A DNA stretch of 64,000 bases from Astropecten irregularis. Lineage: Eukaryota; Echinodermata; Asteroidea; Paxillosida; Astropectinidae. Positions 1-12,362 of the stretch are shown in pieces (within the stretch, counting starts at the first letter, position 1; each line of letters starts with the position of its first letter). The notes under the pieces were generated by a model, which worked only from the letters and a program-made list of their open reading frames with translations, ran no database searches and was not told the origin of the DNA. Both the position numbers and the translations under genes were made by a program. The DNA lies in contig OZ020247.1 in NCBI GenBank assembly GCA_963971285.1, positions 8,018,614 to 8,082,613 on the forward strand. The letters are read 5' to 3'.

Positions 1-210
1 ACTGAGACTCTTTGCTTATTAATAATTAAGCAATGTAATACCATTTTAAGTGCACTTTTATGTGCTGAAAAAAGTGAAACATAATTTTTTTCAGCTTCAA
101 GCGGAAATCAGGTTTTTTCAAAACAGAAATTGCCCTTTTCTGAAACGGAAAATCATTGGCCCTAATATGATTTGATGATTACATGTATGTCATTCTGTTT
201 ATTGTTGCAG

Positions 211-3200
211 TTTGTATATTGCACCGGAAATACTGGCTGATGTTATTCACCATTACTCGCCAATGACTGAGGTATTGGTGTCATTGTCCGTGGGTGAGTA
301 TATCAATATCAATCAATCAATCAATCAATCAGTGAATTGATTATTAATTGAATGATCAATCAGTCCATCTGTAAATCAAATAATCAAAAAGTCAGCATTT
401 TAAGAGTCAGTCTTACTGTTGAAAAATGACCGGTTTAATTTTGGTTGCCGGCAGAAAATTATTTTGTTTTTGTTTTGAGTTTTTAAATAAAAAGTCATTT
501 TTAATAGGGAATTTGTCATCCATTGGAAATCAAAAATTGAACAAAGTGAACTTTTAGAAGGATTGTGCAAGATAAAGAATCTCACTTTTTATTGCTCCTG
601 AAAACCTCCACCAAGTTGGTGGCACCAATCCTCCTCCCCATCCCATACATGTACATGTATGTTGTTAAAGGTAGTATCATACTTTGGTTTTTATCAAAGA
701 AATACAGATTCATGGGCAAAAATACCAAGACAGATACAGTAACAGACAGTTTTGAGAAAACAGTGAAAAACGGCCACAGTATTTCTTAAGTCTTTTCTCT
801 TTTATTTTTGATCTTTTAAAAGATCAAAAAGATTTTCGGTCGTTGTTTCTCTAATTTCTGGATAAATACACCATTCCAGGTGGACAAATTTTAACGGTAT
901 GTTTCTACCACCACCATCTTCAAGTTCATACACTGTAAGTTATACATGTACATGTAAATCTGTGAACATTTCTGTTTTGGTTTCTTACCAAAGTATGATA
1001 CTACCTTTAAGGGCATGAAGGGTTGTCAAATGAGCTACAGTTTAGCTACTGAACCATTTTGTTTCTTGGCTGGAGAAGATCAATGAATGAGAAAGTGTCT
1101 CAATTGCGGCTTGGGTTGAGAACCATCGGAATGGTTGCAACTTTGACATGATGTACAGGCTCAGTCACAACTCTGGAATCTGAATCCACTCTCCCCATGG
1201 ACACAATAAACAAAACACTGATCATAGTACAATCAAAACAGGAACTCCACCCAATTTCCTGAAAGTCGGACAGACTACACGGTTCATCATTCCATTATAC
1301 CCAGTTTGCAGTCTAGTCTATTGTCTTAAAGGTAGTATCATACTTTGGTAGCATTATTATACCGAAACAGAAATGTTCACGGATTTACCTATAACTTACA
1401 GGGTATAAAGATGGTGATAGATGAAACATACCGTTAAAATTTGTCTGCCTGAAATGCTGTATTTATCCAGAAAAGAGTATAAAATCCAATGACCAAAACA
1501 ATTTTGATCTTTTAAAGTTAAATAAAAGAGAAAAGACTTAAGAAGTACTGTGGCCGTTTTTCCCTTTTTTCTCAAAATGTGGGCACCGTATGGGACTGAA
1601 AATTTAACAGATGGCTGTTACTGTTTCTTCCTTGATACTTTTGCCCACGAATCTGCATTTCTTTGACAAAAACCAAAGTATGATATTAGTTACATTTAAC
1701 TCCACACCATGCCAGGGGATAGTACTAATAAACTTCCTAGATCAATTGTGCACAGACATGGCAGAATACGTCTGTAGACTTGGCCTCACACCACATTGCT
1801 CATTTCGCTAATAATATCTGATTGCAGTACTCATTTTACTTCTTCTCTCTCCCTTTCTCCTTAATTGCAAAGGTCATTGACCTTATTACATGTACATGCT
1901 GTCTGTAAAGGTCCCAATAATCTGATGTGCTTTGTTTTGCAGGTTACTTCATGTATGACCTGGTTGACATGCTGATCAATCGGCCCATCAGAAGCACATG
2001 GCCACTTCTCATCCACCATGTTGTTGTAAGTTCAAGTTGCTTTAATAATTGTTTGCTTTACTTGTTAATTTCCAGCAGGCAACCTGGCAAAGTGGCAATC
2101 ATTCTAATCAAATATGAACACATTGTGTGGATATAGTGGAATATGTGCATAGTTTCACGGCTTCTGACTGCCGTACGAACAAAGATAATTGACTATTGGG
2201 AACACCACCTTAGGGCTGGATAGCTCAGTTGGTAGAGCGTCTGTACAGTATTCAGTAGGGATGAGATTTCTCAGATTAAAGTCTGATTTCAGACTTTTGT
2301 GTTTTGGATTTCAGCCTTTTTTCCTCACAGGCTGTGTACAAAATTTTCAGATTTCAGACTTTTTATTCCCCCTGTCAGCTGTTTTCAGACATTTTTATCA
2401 TTGGTCAATCTCATTCCTGATTCAGGAGGTCGCTGGTTCGAATCCCGCTCCAGTAAATTTTTCTTTGTTCACTTTTCAATGACTTGAACATTCATTCAGT
2501 TTCCCTTGTGGTTATTTGATGATTTTTATGAACACATTGTGTTCAATATATGTTGTTAGTTCAAGTTGCTTGGTTTATATACATGTAAATTATAGTGTTG
2601 CCGGGGCAACCTTGCAATTATGCATCTTCCAAATTCCAATGTCTCATCGTGTTTTACTCCCCTGGTTTATTTTGTTGCCGGGGCAATCTGGCAATTGTTC
2701 TAAATTGTGTTTTGAAGTTCTATAGGTCCTTGGTTTACATTGTTGCTGGGGCAATTGGGCAACGGGCCAATTTGTTCAGCTGGGGTTTTGTCAGATTGTA
2801 TACTCATGTACATCATGGCTAATAAACCGTCTACGGTATTCAACGTGTCCTTGGCTTTGGGGTTACATACTGCACACCTGCAGATGTGATTTTCTGCCAA
2901 GCCCTCATCAGTGAAACTGGATCGCAAAACTCAGCACAATAAACAACAGTGTGAGTCATTGTCAACATTCTTGACACCAGGGTCACAATATGATTCAGAT
3001 CTGCAGACTCTACCTCTACTCTACTGTAGTAGCTTGTACTGGTACACAGATTTTTGGTTTATCCCACACGTGCAGTTCCCAAAGAAACTCACTTTTCCAC
3101 TTCACTGAAACTGTCATTGTTAACCCCGCATGAGTTAACAATACATGTACACATAAATGAGAATGTTTTGCCCCGAGGGGCCCGGGGCGTGTATATTTGC

Positions 3201-4639
3201 TCCCTGCCCAAAAAATGTACTTGGATGTAGGCCAAAGAAAGTTTTGAACATGAAAATTACTGAACTTGACAAATTGCACACTGAACATGGAGAGAATGGC
3301 GATTTTTACAGACTATGTAAGCACTAAAATGTGTTAATACAGTTGAACAGAAAAATGATACATATTTTGAGGTGAAAAAAATGGTATGAAAATGATTGAG
3401 AGACTCTGAGTCTGTTTTCAAAGGTTTACTTGTTTTTCGTACACTACTGGTTATCTAATTTAATTGTAGACAGTATACAAAGTTGTATCGGAATTTGACT
3501 CTAATCATAGTGGAAGACTAGAACTTCAATCCTCCTCATTTGTGCACTACAGAAAAAAAACCATAAATCCCAAAATTCTTAATTAGGTTATCAGGCCTTC
3601 ATTTTAATAAAAAATGAGGAGAGCTACAAATCACTCTCCTTGAAAAAGGCAGCTCTCCTTAAATTGTTAAGGAGCTCTTTTTTTCACTCTCCTTGGAAAA
3701 CATAAAGGAGAGCGGAGGAGAGTGATCACTCTCACTCTCCTTAAAAATCAAGGCCTGGGTTAGGGACTTTCATAATGTTATTCAAAGGTGAAAATCTTTT
3801 AGCTAAGTAAAATAATGTGGGAGCAGTATACATGTACTATAAGTACATACTGTACATGTACTAAGTGTAGGCTTTCCATCCTTCTTAATGTGGGTGGGTG
3901 CTGTGCCAAATTTTTAGTTACCTTGCAGGAGCCATGTATTGACCACACTCAACACACAGATTAATGAATAGAAAGATACCCAGAGCAACAAATACCAAAT
4001 GAAAAGTTTTCTACAAACCTGAGAAATGGCAAACATGTGCATGTACAAACCATGTACATTTATATTGGGGATCACTCAAAGAACATGTAGCTCTAAAGAC
4101 TATAAGACCAGCCACAAAGGAAGGTGACAAGAATATTCCGTCATTTTAACCTCGTGAATACCATACCAGTGTGTAAACATCGGTATTGATTCATGATGTA
4201 GGGCCTACCGGTAATTGATGATCATTGTTTCTCATCCCTTTCCAAATAGATTTTCATATGCTTTGGCATATCCCTGTACCTCCGTACTTACATTGGCTAC
4301 GCTTTGGTTGCTCTGGTCGCCGAGATCAACAGCGTGTTTCTCCACCTGAGGCAGATCTTCCTAATGATGGGCATCTCCAAGACTGCCCCCGTCTATCAAC
4401 TCAACGGCATGATCAACATCTCGACGTACGTCATATTCCGATTCGGAGTCCTGCTCTGGATGTTTCAATGGATTCTGTCGCATCGCCTGGAAATACCGAC
4501 CATTCTCTTTGCACTGGGTACTTCCGGCCTGGTGGTCATGTCCACAATCAACCTGGTGCTTTTCAAGAGGTTGCTCGTGAGCGACTTTCTCTCGCCGGGG
4601 GATAAACTGAAAAGAGACAAGAACGTTTTGGAAAAGTGA
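211..4639 (+). CDS. TLC domain-containing protein, TLCD1/TLCD2-like (3' part)
   Basis: The last three coding exons of a TLC-domain multipass membrane protein: 211-293, 1943-2025 and 4250-4639 (stop TGA 4637-4639). Splice sites are canonical (gcag|..|GTGAG, gcag|..|GTAAG, atag|..) and the phases join cleanly, giving about 184 residues. Recognisable family features are SVGYFMYDLVDML, the histidine pair in LLIHHVVV, the loop EINSVFLHLRQ and a last hydrophobic helix before a short basic tail (KLKRDKNVLEK). TLCD1/TLCD2 proteins are plasma-membrane proteins that limit incorporation of polyunsaturated phospholipids and so affect membrane fluidity. They are not ceramide synthases. Vertebrate members are about 250 residues, so roughly 60-80 N-terminal residues lie upstream of the window. 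I cannot separate TLCD1 from TLCD2 orthology. The introns (294-1942, 2026-4249) carry MITE and SINE insertions. Family call is firm; paralog is open. Confidence 0.88.
669..1006. mobile_element. TTAA-flanked MITE family A, copy A1
   Basis: A 338-bp element inside a TLCD intron. It starts AGGTAGTATCATACTTTGGT and ends with the inverted copy of that 20-mer. Both ends abut TTAA (665-668 and 1007-1010), as expected for a piggyBac-type target duplication. There is no coding capacity, so it is a non-autonomous MITE. Internal landmarks shared by the family are TGATCTTTTAAAAGATCAAA and a TTTCTGGATAAATACA block. Other copies are at 1330, 7105, 12363, 13274, 33317, 36085, 40586, 50386 and 55623. Confidence 0.85.
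1330..1690. mobile_element. TTAA-flanked MITE family A, copy A2
   Basis: Second family A element in the same TLCD intron, only 0.3 kb from A1 and in the opposite orientation. TTAA is present at 1326-1329. The 3' terminus is decayed (tgatattagttac), so the right edge is approximate and no clean right TTAA remains. Confidence 0.75.
2156..2535 (+). mobile_element. tRNA-derived SINE family F, copy F1, with internal insertion
   Basis: A SINE with a tRNA-like head. The A box TAGCTCAGTTGGTAGAGC is at about 2220 and the B box GGTTCGAATCC at about 2435. Between the boxes an extra segment of about 165 bp (roughly 2257-2422) is bounded by direct ATTCAG copies. The insert carries several CAGATTTCAGACTTT-like motifs. 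The downstream body (TTTTTCTTTGTTCACTTTTCAATGACTT, then CAGTTTCCCTTGTGGTTATTTGATGATT in two pieces) is shared with the other F copies. Confidence 0.75.
3600..3745. repeat. Short inverted repeat of CTCTCCTT motifs
   Basis: About 145 bp built from alternating AGGAGAG and CTCTCCTT motifs in both orientations, so the strand folds back on itself. It lies in the last TLCD intron. Whether it is a decayed MITE or a local rearrangement cannot be told from one copy. Confidence 0.45.
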
Positions 4640-6720
4640 GAGGCATGCGCATTGCGTGCGAAGCGGTTTCCATCCAGTTTGGTTCCCAGAATCAACTACA
4701 ATATGACACCACATAGTGGGGCACAGGATTACCAGTCTGATAAAGACGCGTTTCTGACAGGCATCATCCGTTCTGCAAATGTATTGCTCAAGAAATGCTC
4801 AGTCGTGTGCATCATTTGATTGGAAATTGTTCTGTCATACACTGGTGCTGCATTACTGAAAGATGGAAGACCAGAAGTTCACTGATAAAAAAAATCTATT
4901 GTCAATCTATTTTCAAACTTGGCGACACCAAAGCAAACCTCATTCCTGGATAAAAATGTTGTTTCTTGTTTGTTACTAAATGATAAAGTTTTACAATAAG
5001 ACTAAAATTTAAAGGTAAAATAACATCACTGGTTTGGTTGTTGTTGTTGTTTTTTGGAATAGAGCATTCATTTCAGTCGTCTTGTTTTCAATGTGCATAG
5101 GCCTGTTTTTTGAAAGTTTTTCAAAATCAATTTTGACAAGAAAGCAACGAATAATAGCCTGTTTTTATGTTAACGTGAATTTGTTGCCACCACATTAATT
5201 TTGGGTTTTACAAGCCAACAAAATTGGCCCGCTTTGATTTTCATAGGTTCTCAAATGCACATTTTCTTGAATATAACAGCATTTTAGAGGGAAATATCTA
5301 CACAGAGATAAATCATTACCTTTCAGACTAAAACAACGAAAAATTCAATTGAAATTGAGCAACGATGGTTTTGTTCCTTACCAATCCTGTATGCTAACTT
5401 TAAATGCAATTGCAATTCAGCATTTAATGTGCATGATACGGTCCGTTTTGCTTTTGGTATTTTAATCTTTGAGCGTGAATGTAAAAGGTGCGGGTGCATT
5501 TTCAGTACATTTGAAGAGGATACAATAATACATAAACTATTCTCAAGTTAACAGAGAAACTATAGCAGCACTGACGAAGAATAAAAACCAGGTATAATTT
5601 ATCTTTCGATGTTGTCTACACTCCACAGATTTGTAATACCTGCAAAATATGAGCTTCTTTCTCTGATCTGTTCAGCATAAACAAATTGTTGAGCTGCACA
5701 AAGGTTTATAAATACCCACATTAAGCAGTTCAGAGAGGCTGTTTCTTTGGTCAGTTTTAGGCCTACATGTTTGTTTCATTTAAAAAAAAAACCTCCCCAA
5801 AAAACCCTCAACAACTACAACCCAACACAAACAAAAAAACAAGCAAAATGAAAAGAGTTTATTTAATTTACAAATAATGATGGTCCCCTCTTTAATGAAG
5901 TCGATAAAAGCTGGCATACAGCCATACATACATGTACACGTCATGCAATTTACCTTTTAAACATTGGTTTTTCCAACAGATTCAGGTGCATGTACATACA
6001 TGTATCATGTACATTGTATCTCCCCAAATGAGTCAATAGATACATGTACATATATGTGTACAGATGTTCATACATTTCATTCATTGAATAACTCTTCCAG
6101 TTTTTTTTTTTAAATGTAATCGACAACGACGCAGCAGATGTGCTATGAAGCTGCCCAGTGGTGATACACCAACAGGGATAGGCCAAGTATGGTAGCGATT
6201 TCATGCTGATTTCACCCGCGGCAGGCAGATGTTCAGGCTTATCATTTCAGAGATCGGTTGATGCAGTTTGGATCATCTCCTGCTGGGGTTTAGTTTTCAT
6301 GTGGAGTTGTGTTGAACTTCATACAATTTTTGTTAGCACAAACAATCAAATTGGTTTGGATGGCAGTTAAGCTCGGGTTACCAACTAGAATTTGCATGTT
6401 ATGCATGTTTTAATAATATGCCCGGTACTCTGCTGATTTTTTGGGGTTAAATTTTTTTTTTTCACAAAAATTGTACTTAGTGTGAATTTCTGTTTTATAT
6501 TATTAGCCACTCTGCAAATTTGGGCCTACATGTAGTTTTCTTGTTTTCCAGCATTAACGCATTCCTTGGTGCTATGTTAAGGTGACCATATTTTGTTGAG
6601 ATGATCCAGGGACAGTGATCCGTGTCCTGGGGAGGGGTATAATTTTGAATTTTTTTAAAAATCCAGATGGTGCCTAAATGGTGGCATCTATGGCATCTAG
6701 TTGTATCAGAATTGTACATC
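4640..6720. other. TLCD 3' flank, AT-rich, no gene
   Basis: Probable 3' UTR followed by AT-rich intergenic sequence. A possible polyadenylation hexamer AATAAA is at about 5580. The region has several ACATGTACATGTA-type dinucleotide-rich stretches near 5920-6065. No ORF resembles a known protein. Confidence 0.5.
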
Positions 6721-6724
6721 TTAA

Positions 6725-7100
6725 AGGCATTGCATACGTTTGGTAATGACTCTGAAAATTTATGGCAATAAAAACTTACTTGGTGAGAAGTACAGCTGCT
6801 TTGCATAGTATAATGCATATTGAGAAACGTTCAATTCGAAGTACCACGGTTATGGAAAAATATGTCACTTTTTATCTCCAAAAATTATGAATCTGAGAAG
6901 CGTTATGGCCGTAACGCTTCTCAGCTATTGACTAACTGTTATCTGGCGTGAAATAACCGCTCTAGTTTGTCGCCAAAATCTCACAAACGCTACCACCTTT
7001 TGAATTGAAACTTTCACAGGTTAGTTTTATGGTATATATATACAATTATATTGGTTTGAAACAAACAATAGGCTCAAATTACCAAACGTATGCAATCCCT
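6725..7100. mobile_element. TTAA-flanked MITE family B, copy B1
   Basis: A 376-bp element beginning AGGCATTGCATACGTTTGGT and ending with the inverse (ACCAAACGTATGCAATCCCT). It is flanked by TTAA at 6721-6724 and 7101-7104. The body includes a palindrome around GAAGCGTTATGGCCGTAACGC. It is closely similar along its length to B2 at 55977. Its right TTAA is at the same time the left TTAA of family A copy A3. Confidence 0.85.
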
Positions 7101-7104
7101 TTAA

Positions 7105-7450
7105 AGGCACTATCATACTTTGGTAGTTCATGTATGCAGATAATACCTTACAGATATAAAGACAGTGATGGTATTCTAAACATGATACATGTACCATTAA
7201 AATTTGTCTATCTAAAATATTGCATTTATCCAGAAATGAAAAAAAAAAAGATCAAAAAACAGTTTTGATCTCAGAGATCAAAACTCCTTTCATGTGAACA
7301 GATTTGAAAATATCGTGAGTGTTTTTCACTGTTTTTCTCAAAAAGCATTGGACTGGAAATTTCACAAATGACTGTTGCTGTATCTTTCTTGATATTTTTG
7401 CTCATGAATATGCATTTTTCTGACACAAAAACCGAAGTATGATATTACCT
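7105..7450. mobile_element. TTAA-flanked MITE family A, copy A3
   Basis: Family A element directly joined to B1 through one shared TTAA (7101-7104). The right end reads GTATGATATTACCT followed by TCAA, a one-base departure from TTAA. It is non-coding. Confidence 0.78.
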
Positions 7451-7454
7451 TCAA

Positions 7455-10400
7455 TTATTTTATGACGGCTTGTGCCTGATCTCAATTATGCATTTTGTTT
7501 GTTGTTTTTTTCTGTTAAAATCAGATCAAATTCAGTACAATAAAGGCAAAGTCTATTGAAGAATTATGTCTAAGGAGGGGCGGGGCTTGAGTATGCACCC
7601 TACCTCCCCCTGTCCTCCTCCTCAACCCCACACAAAAAAACGCACAAAGAAAATGTCTGAGCAAATGTCTAAGTTTTATATCTGCCATATTTAACCTCAC
7701 AAGTATTTTTTTTAATACCATGTAGTAAGATTGTATACACCACATTATGTCTTAAAGAAACAGTGCGAACATAAAGTGTCTTTCTGAGTGTTTCTGGTGC
7801 ACATCAAGTACTGTACCATGACTCTAGCAAAGGATTCTTTGAAAAACTGAACATGTGCACTCGCACCCATCCACATGCATTTTTGATGGAATTGAAAAAA
7901 ATGTATCAACACTTTTGTTAAACAGCAGTCAGTGGGTCACAATTTGGAATTACAAACCATTCAACGATTTTTAATTCTGATAAATGCAACGTTTAAAAAA
8001 CAAAGGGGCTTGATTTTTTCAGAATGTTAATAATTCGAATTAAAGAAGACATATAATAAAAGGGTGAGAAACTGAATAATTTCAGTCATTGAAAAGCCAG
8101 GCCAGGGCCTGGGCAAAGCCCAGCTTTCGGGCAGCTTTTGTAATCCAACTAGTCATGGGTAATACTCATTTGAAGTAGATCCATTTGAATATGAATACCG
8201 GTAATAACCACATCTCAGACTTGATGTGGGCAGGACTTCAGTCTGGTGGGACCATTCAGTGGCCTGGCTTTATTGATTCTAAGCTGCTTTGTTGTACATA
8301 GGTCGATCAGAGCTACCAATAGGAGGATTTCAGGCCTGAAGGCCAGGGGTTGTGCTATGTAGGATAGCAATGCATCATAAGTCCTACGATTGATAGAAAG
8401 TTATGATGAGTTTGGTGAAATCGACCCCTGGTCTTGACTGAGCTAATCTTTACAATGGCTGGGCCAGACCAGTTTTAAAGTTTCTATCCCTATTAAGAAC
8501 AGTGGGATTTCAAAAAAGAGGTAACAGAAAATGGGTTTGGAGTGTTTGGATTTATACTTTCATATCTGTATATTTCATAAATTACACGAGAAAGTTATGA
8601 GAAATTGAAGTTGTAAATAGTTCTCCCGATGCACAAATTATATTATCTTTTCGACTAAACAAATCAAATATGTTCTGTATTTTACATGTATATATGATGA
8701 TTGATATTTTATAAAACAATTTTTTTATGTGCAACTGGAAAATTATAATATCTCCCCGATGGGATTATTTTATTAAAGTGGGAGAAAAAGTAAGATTGAT
8801 TAAGTGTTTTTGCATGTGGGGACAAAAATAATGATTATATATTATGTGCTACTAATGTGATTTATGTTTATTTTAGGAAGTAATTGCTGCATCGGTTGTT
8901 TATGTTAAAACATTGGTAGACTTATACTATCGTTATGCAACTCGTACTCGTGTAAGATTTGTAGTTAGGTATTCAACTAACAAGGTGTACGTATTGCCCC
9001 ACTGAAGCTGTGAGGATTGATTTCATCCATATGCAGATTAATGGAATGGTACGGGGCCCAATTTCATGGAATCTGTTACGGCCTATTTTTGTGATTATGG
9101 GCACTGCTACGCTAATCTATTTCATGGAATCCGTAAGCAAGACTTTTCAGTAAAGTGAAGAATTTGTAGGGTAACTGTGATTATTTTCTTCTAACGTGCT
9201 GTCATATGCATTCTGCAGAAATTCTGTTACCATAAAGAAAACACTCCCGTGAAATACGCTATTAAACTGTAAGCAACAAAAATCTGCTACTGTATAAAGC
9301 GAATAATTTTTGACAAAACTACTTGTGAATGTTATGCTCAGCAAACAATGGGCAAAACAATATTGTCAAAAGCAGTAAACATCATATGGAAATTTGTTTG
9401 ATAACCTTGTTTGATCATGGAAGACTTTCATGCTGAAGCAATTTTTTTGCTTAAGCAGCTTTATGAAATTCACCCCCACAACAGATTGCAACTAGTGTAG
9501 TAGAATATATTTGTATAGTTTCTGCACTATATAAGTATATATTATTATTATTATTATTATTATACATTTACAAGGAAACTGTGTCAAATTGTGTCCCAAC
9601 ATTTGTTAAAATCCCACGATACCAACTTATGCACTTATATCTTAGTTTCCCAAGTTGTGTCCTGTGTGCTTGTAACCTTTTTGTGGCATTTTGTTGTCTC
9701 AAACTTTAAATAATTCATTATGTGGGCAATGCTTTGTTGAGGAAGAGCCTATACTTAAATCTGTAATCTAGTCAATAATTTATCTAGCTTTAATTTTGGT
9801 TCACTGTCAAAGAAATTCACTATTGTTTATTCAAACATTTCTATTGTTTATTCAAACATTTTTACAAAAAGAAAGAAAAATCAGCATTTTTTTGTTTTCG
9901 CTGTCCCCCTCCCCCTGCCAAATTTGAAAGTTTTCATGAATAACTTCAAAATTCTAAAACCCTATGTCTGCAAGGAATTTTATTGCAGCAAATTGCAGTT
10001 AAAAATTGTTTGGTTAAACCATCAGCATCTCTAGAATGTAGAGTTCATTTTTTATATAAATTGTCTTAATTTAAATTGGCATTATTAGGATTTTTCACAT
10101 TCATTATTTTGTATTAAAGGTTCATTTGAATGTAAATTGTCTTCAAGAAATTTCACTGCTAGTGATTTCCAGTTTTAAGATTGCTGTCATCATTCAGCAT
10201 TGTCAGGGTGTTCAGTTCATTTTAACAGAAATTGCACCAAAATTTCTTCCCATAAAAGCTAATTATTTTCTGTTCTTCATGGTTCTTAAAGAAAAAACGT
10301 TTGTGCTGTTGATTCATGTCCATGTTTTGCCTAATGATTATGCTGCTATCCTAGTTGTTTTTAATTTATTTATAAATTAGTTGTTGTAAATTTTGTGAAA

Positions 10401-10588
10401 TTCTATTACTCACTGAGACACCTGATAAGAAATTCAGATTAAAAAACAAACAAATAGTGCTTTACTCATAATTTATTTGTGTTAAATAATACTGTTCTTG
10501 TTGTTATTGGTATTTTACCCACTGCCTATATTAAAGACAACTTTCACTTAGAAATTGTGTCCATTTGTTTATTGTGTGGTATATTTAA
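7455..10588. other. Intergenic AT-rich sequence, no gene
   Basis: No ORF of recognisable family and no RNA gene were found. There is a TTA/ATT microsatellite at about 9541-9565. A segment at about 8336-8433 (AATGCATCATAAGTCCTACG, GAAATCGACCCCTGG) has a diverged relative at 15105-15232 in a PES1 intron, so it is probably a decayed repeat. Confidence 0.5.
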
Positions 10589-10964
10589 AGGTACAATACA
10601 TGATTGGTAAAGGTCACAGGACAACACTCATACTTTGTCTGATCAAACATGTACATGAAATAATAAACCTGTGAAAATTTGAGCTCAAGCGGACATCTGA
10701 GTCACGAGAAAATAGCGAAAACCTGACTCGATTTTTATTTATAAAACATGAAGAATAGTTTACTTTATGTTTGTTCAAAAAAACGTTTGGACGTACGATC
10801 TTTGAAAAAGACACTAAATCTTGATTTGCCCTGAAAAACCCCGCATCTGATGAACCAAGATTTCCCATGTTGACTGTTTGCACTGTTTACGAACTGTTGA
10901 GTGCATTTTCTGTCTCAAACTCAATAATTTTTTTCGGAGGCCTTGCAAATCCTATATGCTCCCT
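10589..10964. mobile_element. TTAA-flanked MITE family C, copy C1
   Basis: A 376-bp element from AGGTACAATACATGATTGG to GCAAATCCTATATGCTCCCT. TTAA is on both sides (10585-10588, 10965-10968). The same sequence occurs in reverse orientation at 18640-18994. It is non-coding; the small ORFs across it are fortuitous. Confidence 0.8.
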
Positions 10965-11091
10965 TTAAAAGTGTACAAGAAGTATCAACCCCTGGAATCT
11001 TTTTCTGTCTGTGGTGAAATGACTACCGGTATTTGGCCTGCTCATAGGAATAATAGTGAATATGGGATGCAATGGTTTTGTCACATAATGC

Positions 11092-11235
11092 TTCTCTTCA
11101 CCCAGGTGTAAATGGGTACGTACCTCTGTGAGGGTAGAGATGGTTTTGTGTTTGATTAGCCTTTATGTGTTTATACATGTAGCAGCTGGAGCTGTATTCT
11201 CCCCAGGGAGTTGAGATGGTTTCAGGAATGTTAAT
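11092..11235 (+). mobile_element. SINE-like repeat M, 5'-truncated copy M3
   Basis: Contains CTCTTCACCCAGGTGTAAAT, GAGGGTAGAGATGGTTTTGT and TCCCCAGGGAGTTGA, in the same order as the bodies of the M copies at 37190-37500 and 62286-62573 when those are read on the - strand. The tRNA-like head is missing, as expected for 5' truncation. Confidence 0.6.
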
Positions 11236-11430
11236 GTAGACATGTCACCTGGGATAATGATAATGCAAAGTAGAATAATATGCACATGGTTTCTGCTCTC
11301 TATAAATAATGATGAATTATCATTATTTGATATGCAGGCAGGTGTTCAAGTCATGCCAGAATAATCGTCCATTGTCAAATTACTTTTGCTGCTCAAATCC
11401 TTTCTTTTGGTTAATATAAATTAGATGCAT

Positions 11431-11658
11431 TGCCCTTTTCCAAAGCTCAGCTCTGGCTCAGGTTGGTTCTGGCTTTGTCATCCATATGCTAAAAATATAG
11501 ATTGTTGTTTTTCATTGAAGCTGGAGCTCTGTTTTCTGTTTCAAACCAGAGAATCTACTTCAAGACTGCAGCCAAATGCCTCTATTTTGATACCCGTTTT
11601 TTAAGAATGGATTCACAAAATGGAGCCGGAGCCAGAGCCGAGGTTTGGTAAAGGGCCC
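11431..11658. mobile_element. MITE family L, copy L1
   Basis: Inverted ends of the type CCCTTTTCCAAAGCTCAGCTC versus GAGCCGAGGTTTGGTAAAGGG surround a body with TGTCATCCATATGCTAAAAA and GGATTCACAAAATGGAGC. Copies L2 (18139) and L3 (27063) share the full layout. It is non-coding. Confidence 0.7.
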
Positions 11659-11659
11659 T

Positions 11660-11811
11660 GGGGTCGATTTCACTAACGCTTTGCGATCAATTTAAAGCCC
11701 AGATCCATTGTTAAATGAAAAATCAATCTCTACTTTGCGTAGCAATTTTCCGTTCAGTAATGGATTTGGGCTTTAGCAATGATCGCAAAGCGTTAGTGAA
11801 ATCGGTCCCTG
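11660..11811. mobile_element. Palindromic MITE family D, copy D1
   Basis: About 150 bp that is almost one hairpin. The left arm CGATTTCACTAACGCTTTGC and the phrase AAAGCCCAGATCCATTG are answered by GGATTTGGGCTTTAGCAATG and GCAAAGCGTTAGTGAAATCG on the right. A partial copy begins again at about 12090. Other copies are at 41670, 53299 and 60473. Confidence 0.8.
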
Positions 11812-11967
11812 GTATCTTTCTGGATATGACATGTTGCCAATTTTGCACTCCTCATGAATCTTTCAGACTTCTCTGAGAGGTGTTTTCAAATCCCACTGGC
11901 CGGGTGGGATTACACTCCCTGACCTCTACCCTCAGGTCTTCTATGACACTCTCTCCTTTCACCTTCA

Positions 11968-12088
11968 TCAATGGGAGACTGGAGAATCGGCCTCGAGTCA
12001 ACAGCGCACGCGCAAACCATGCTTGCGCAATTGTGAGCATGCACGCGTTTCTTTGTGCATGCATGCGCTGTTGACTTGAAGACCGGGG
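11968..12088. mobile_element. Palindromic MITE family E, copy E1
   Basis: Starts AATGGGAGACTGGAGAATCGG, continues AGTCAACAGCGCACGCG, and returns as TGCGCTGTTGACTTGAAGACCGG. It is a GC-rich hairpin with an alternating GCGC/GCAT core that could adopt cruciform structure. The right end is truncated and passes directly into a D fragment. Confidence 0.7.
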
Positions 12089-12362
12089 TTCGATTTCACT
12101 AACACTTTGCGATCATCCATCATCCATCATCTTCATCAATTGCTTTTACGATTGGTCCTCTGAAACTAAACTCTCATTGGCTCGATAGAACAGTCAATGT
12201 GATTGGTTAGTTCAGATTGGGATTGGTTGTTAGTCAAATCAAACCAAAATGAAAATCAAAATAACGTGATCTGGACAAAGGCTTAATCTTAACTTCATTT
12301 TATTACAACTTTTTATAAGCCAACATGAGGTGCACATGTGTATTGTTAGCCGTGTACATTAA

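Noticed and set aside
4225..4605. 126-codon ORF over the last TLCD exon
   Set aside because: Out-of-frame shadow of the real TLC-domain exon, which is read in the neighbouring frame.
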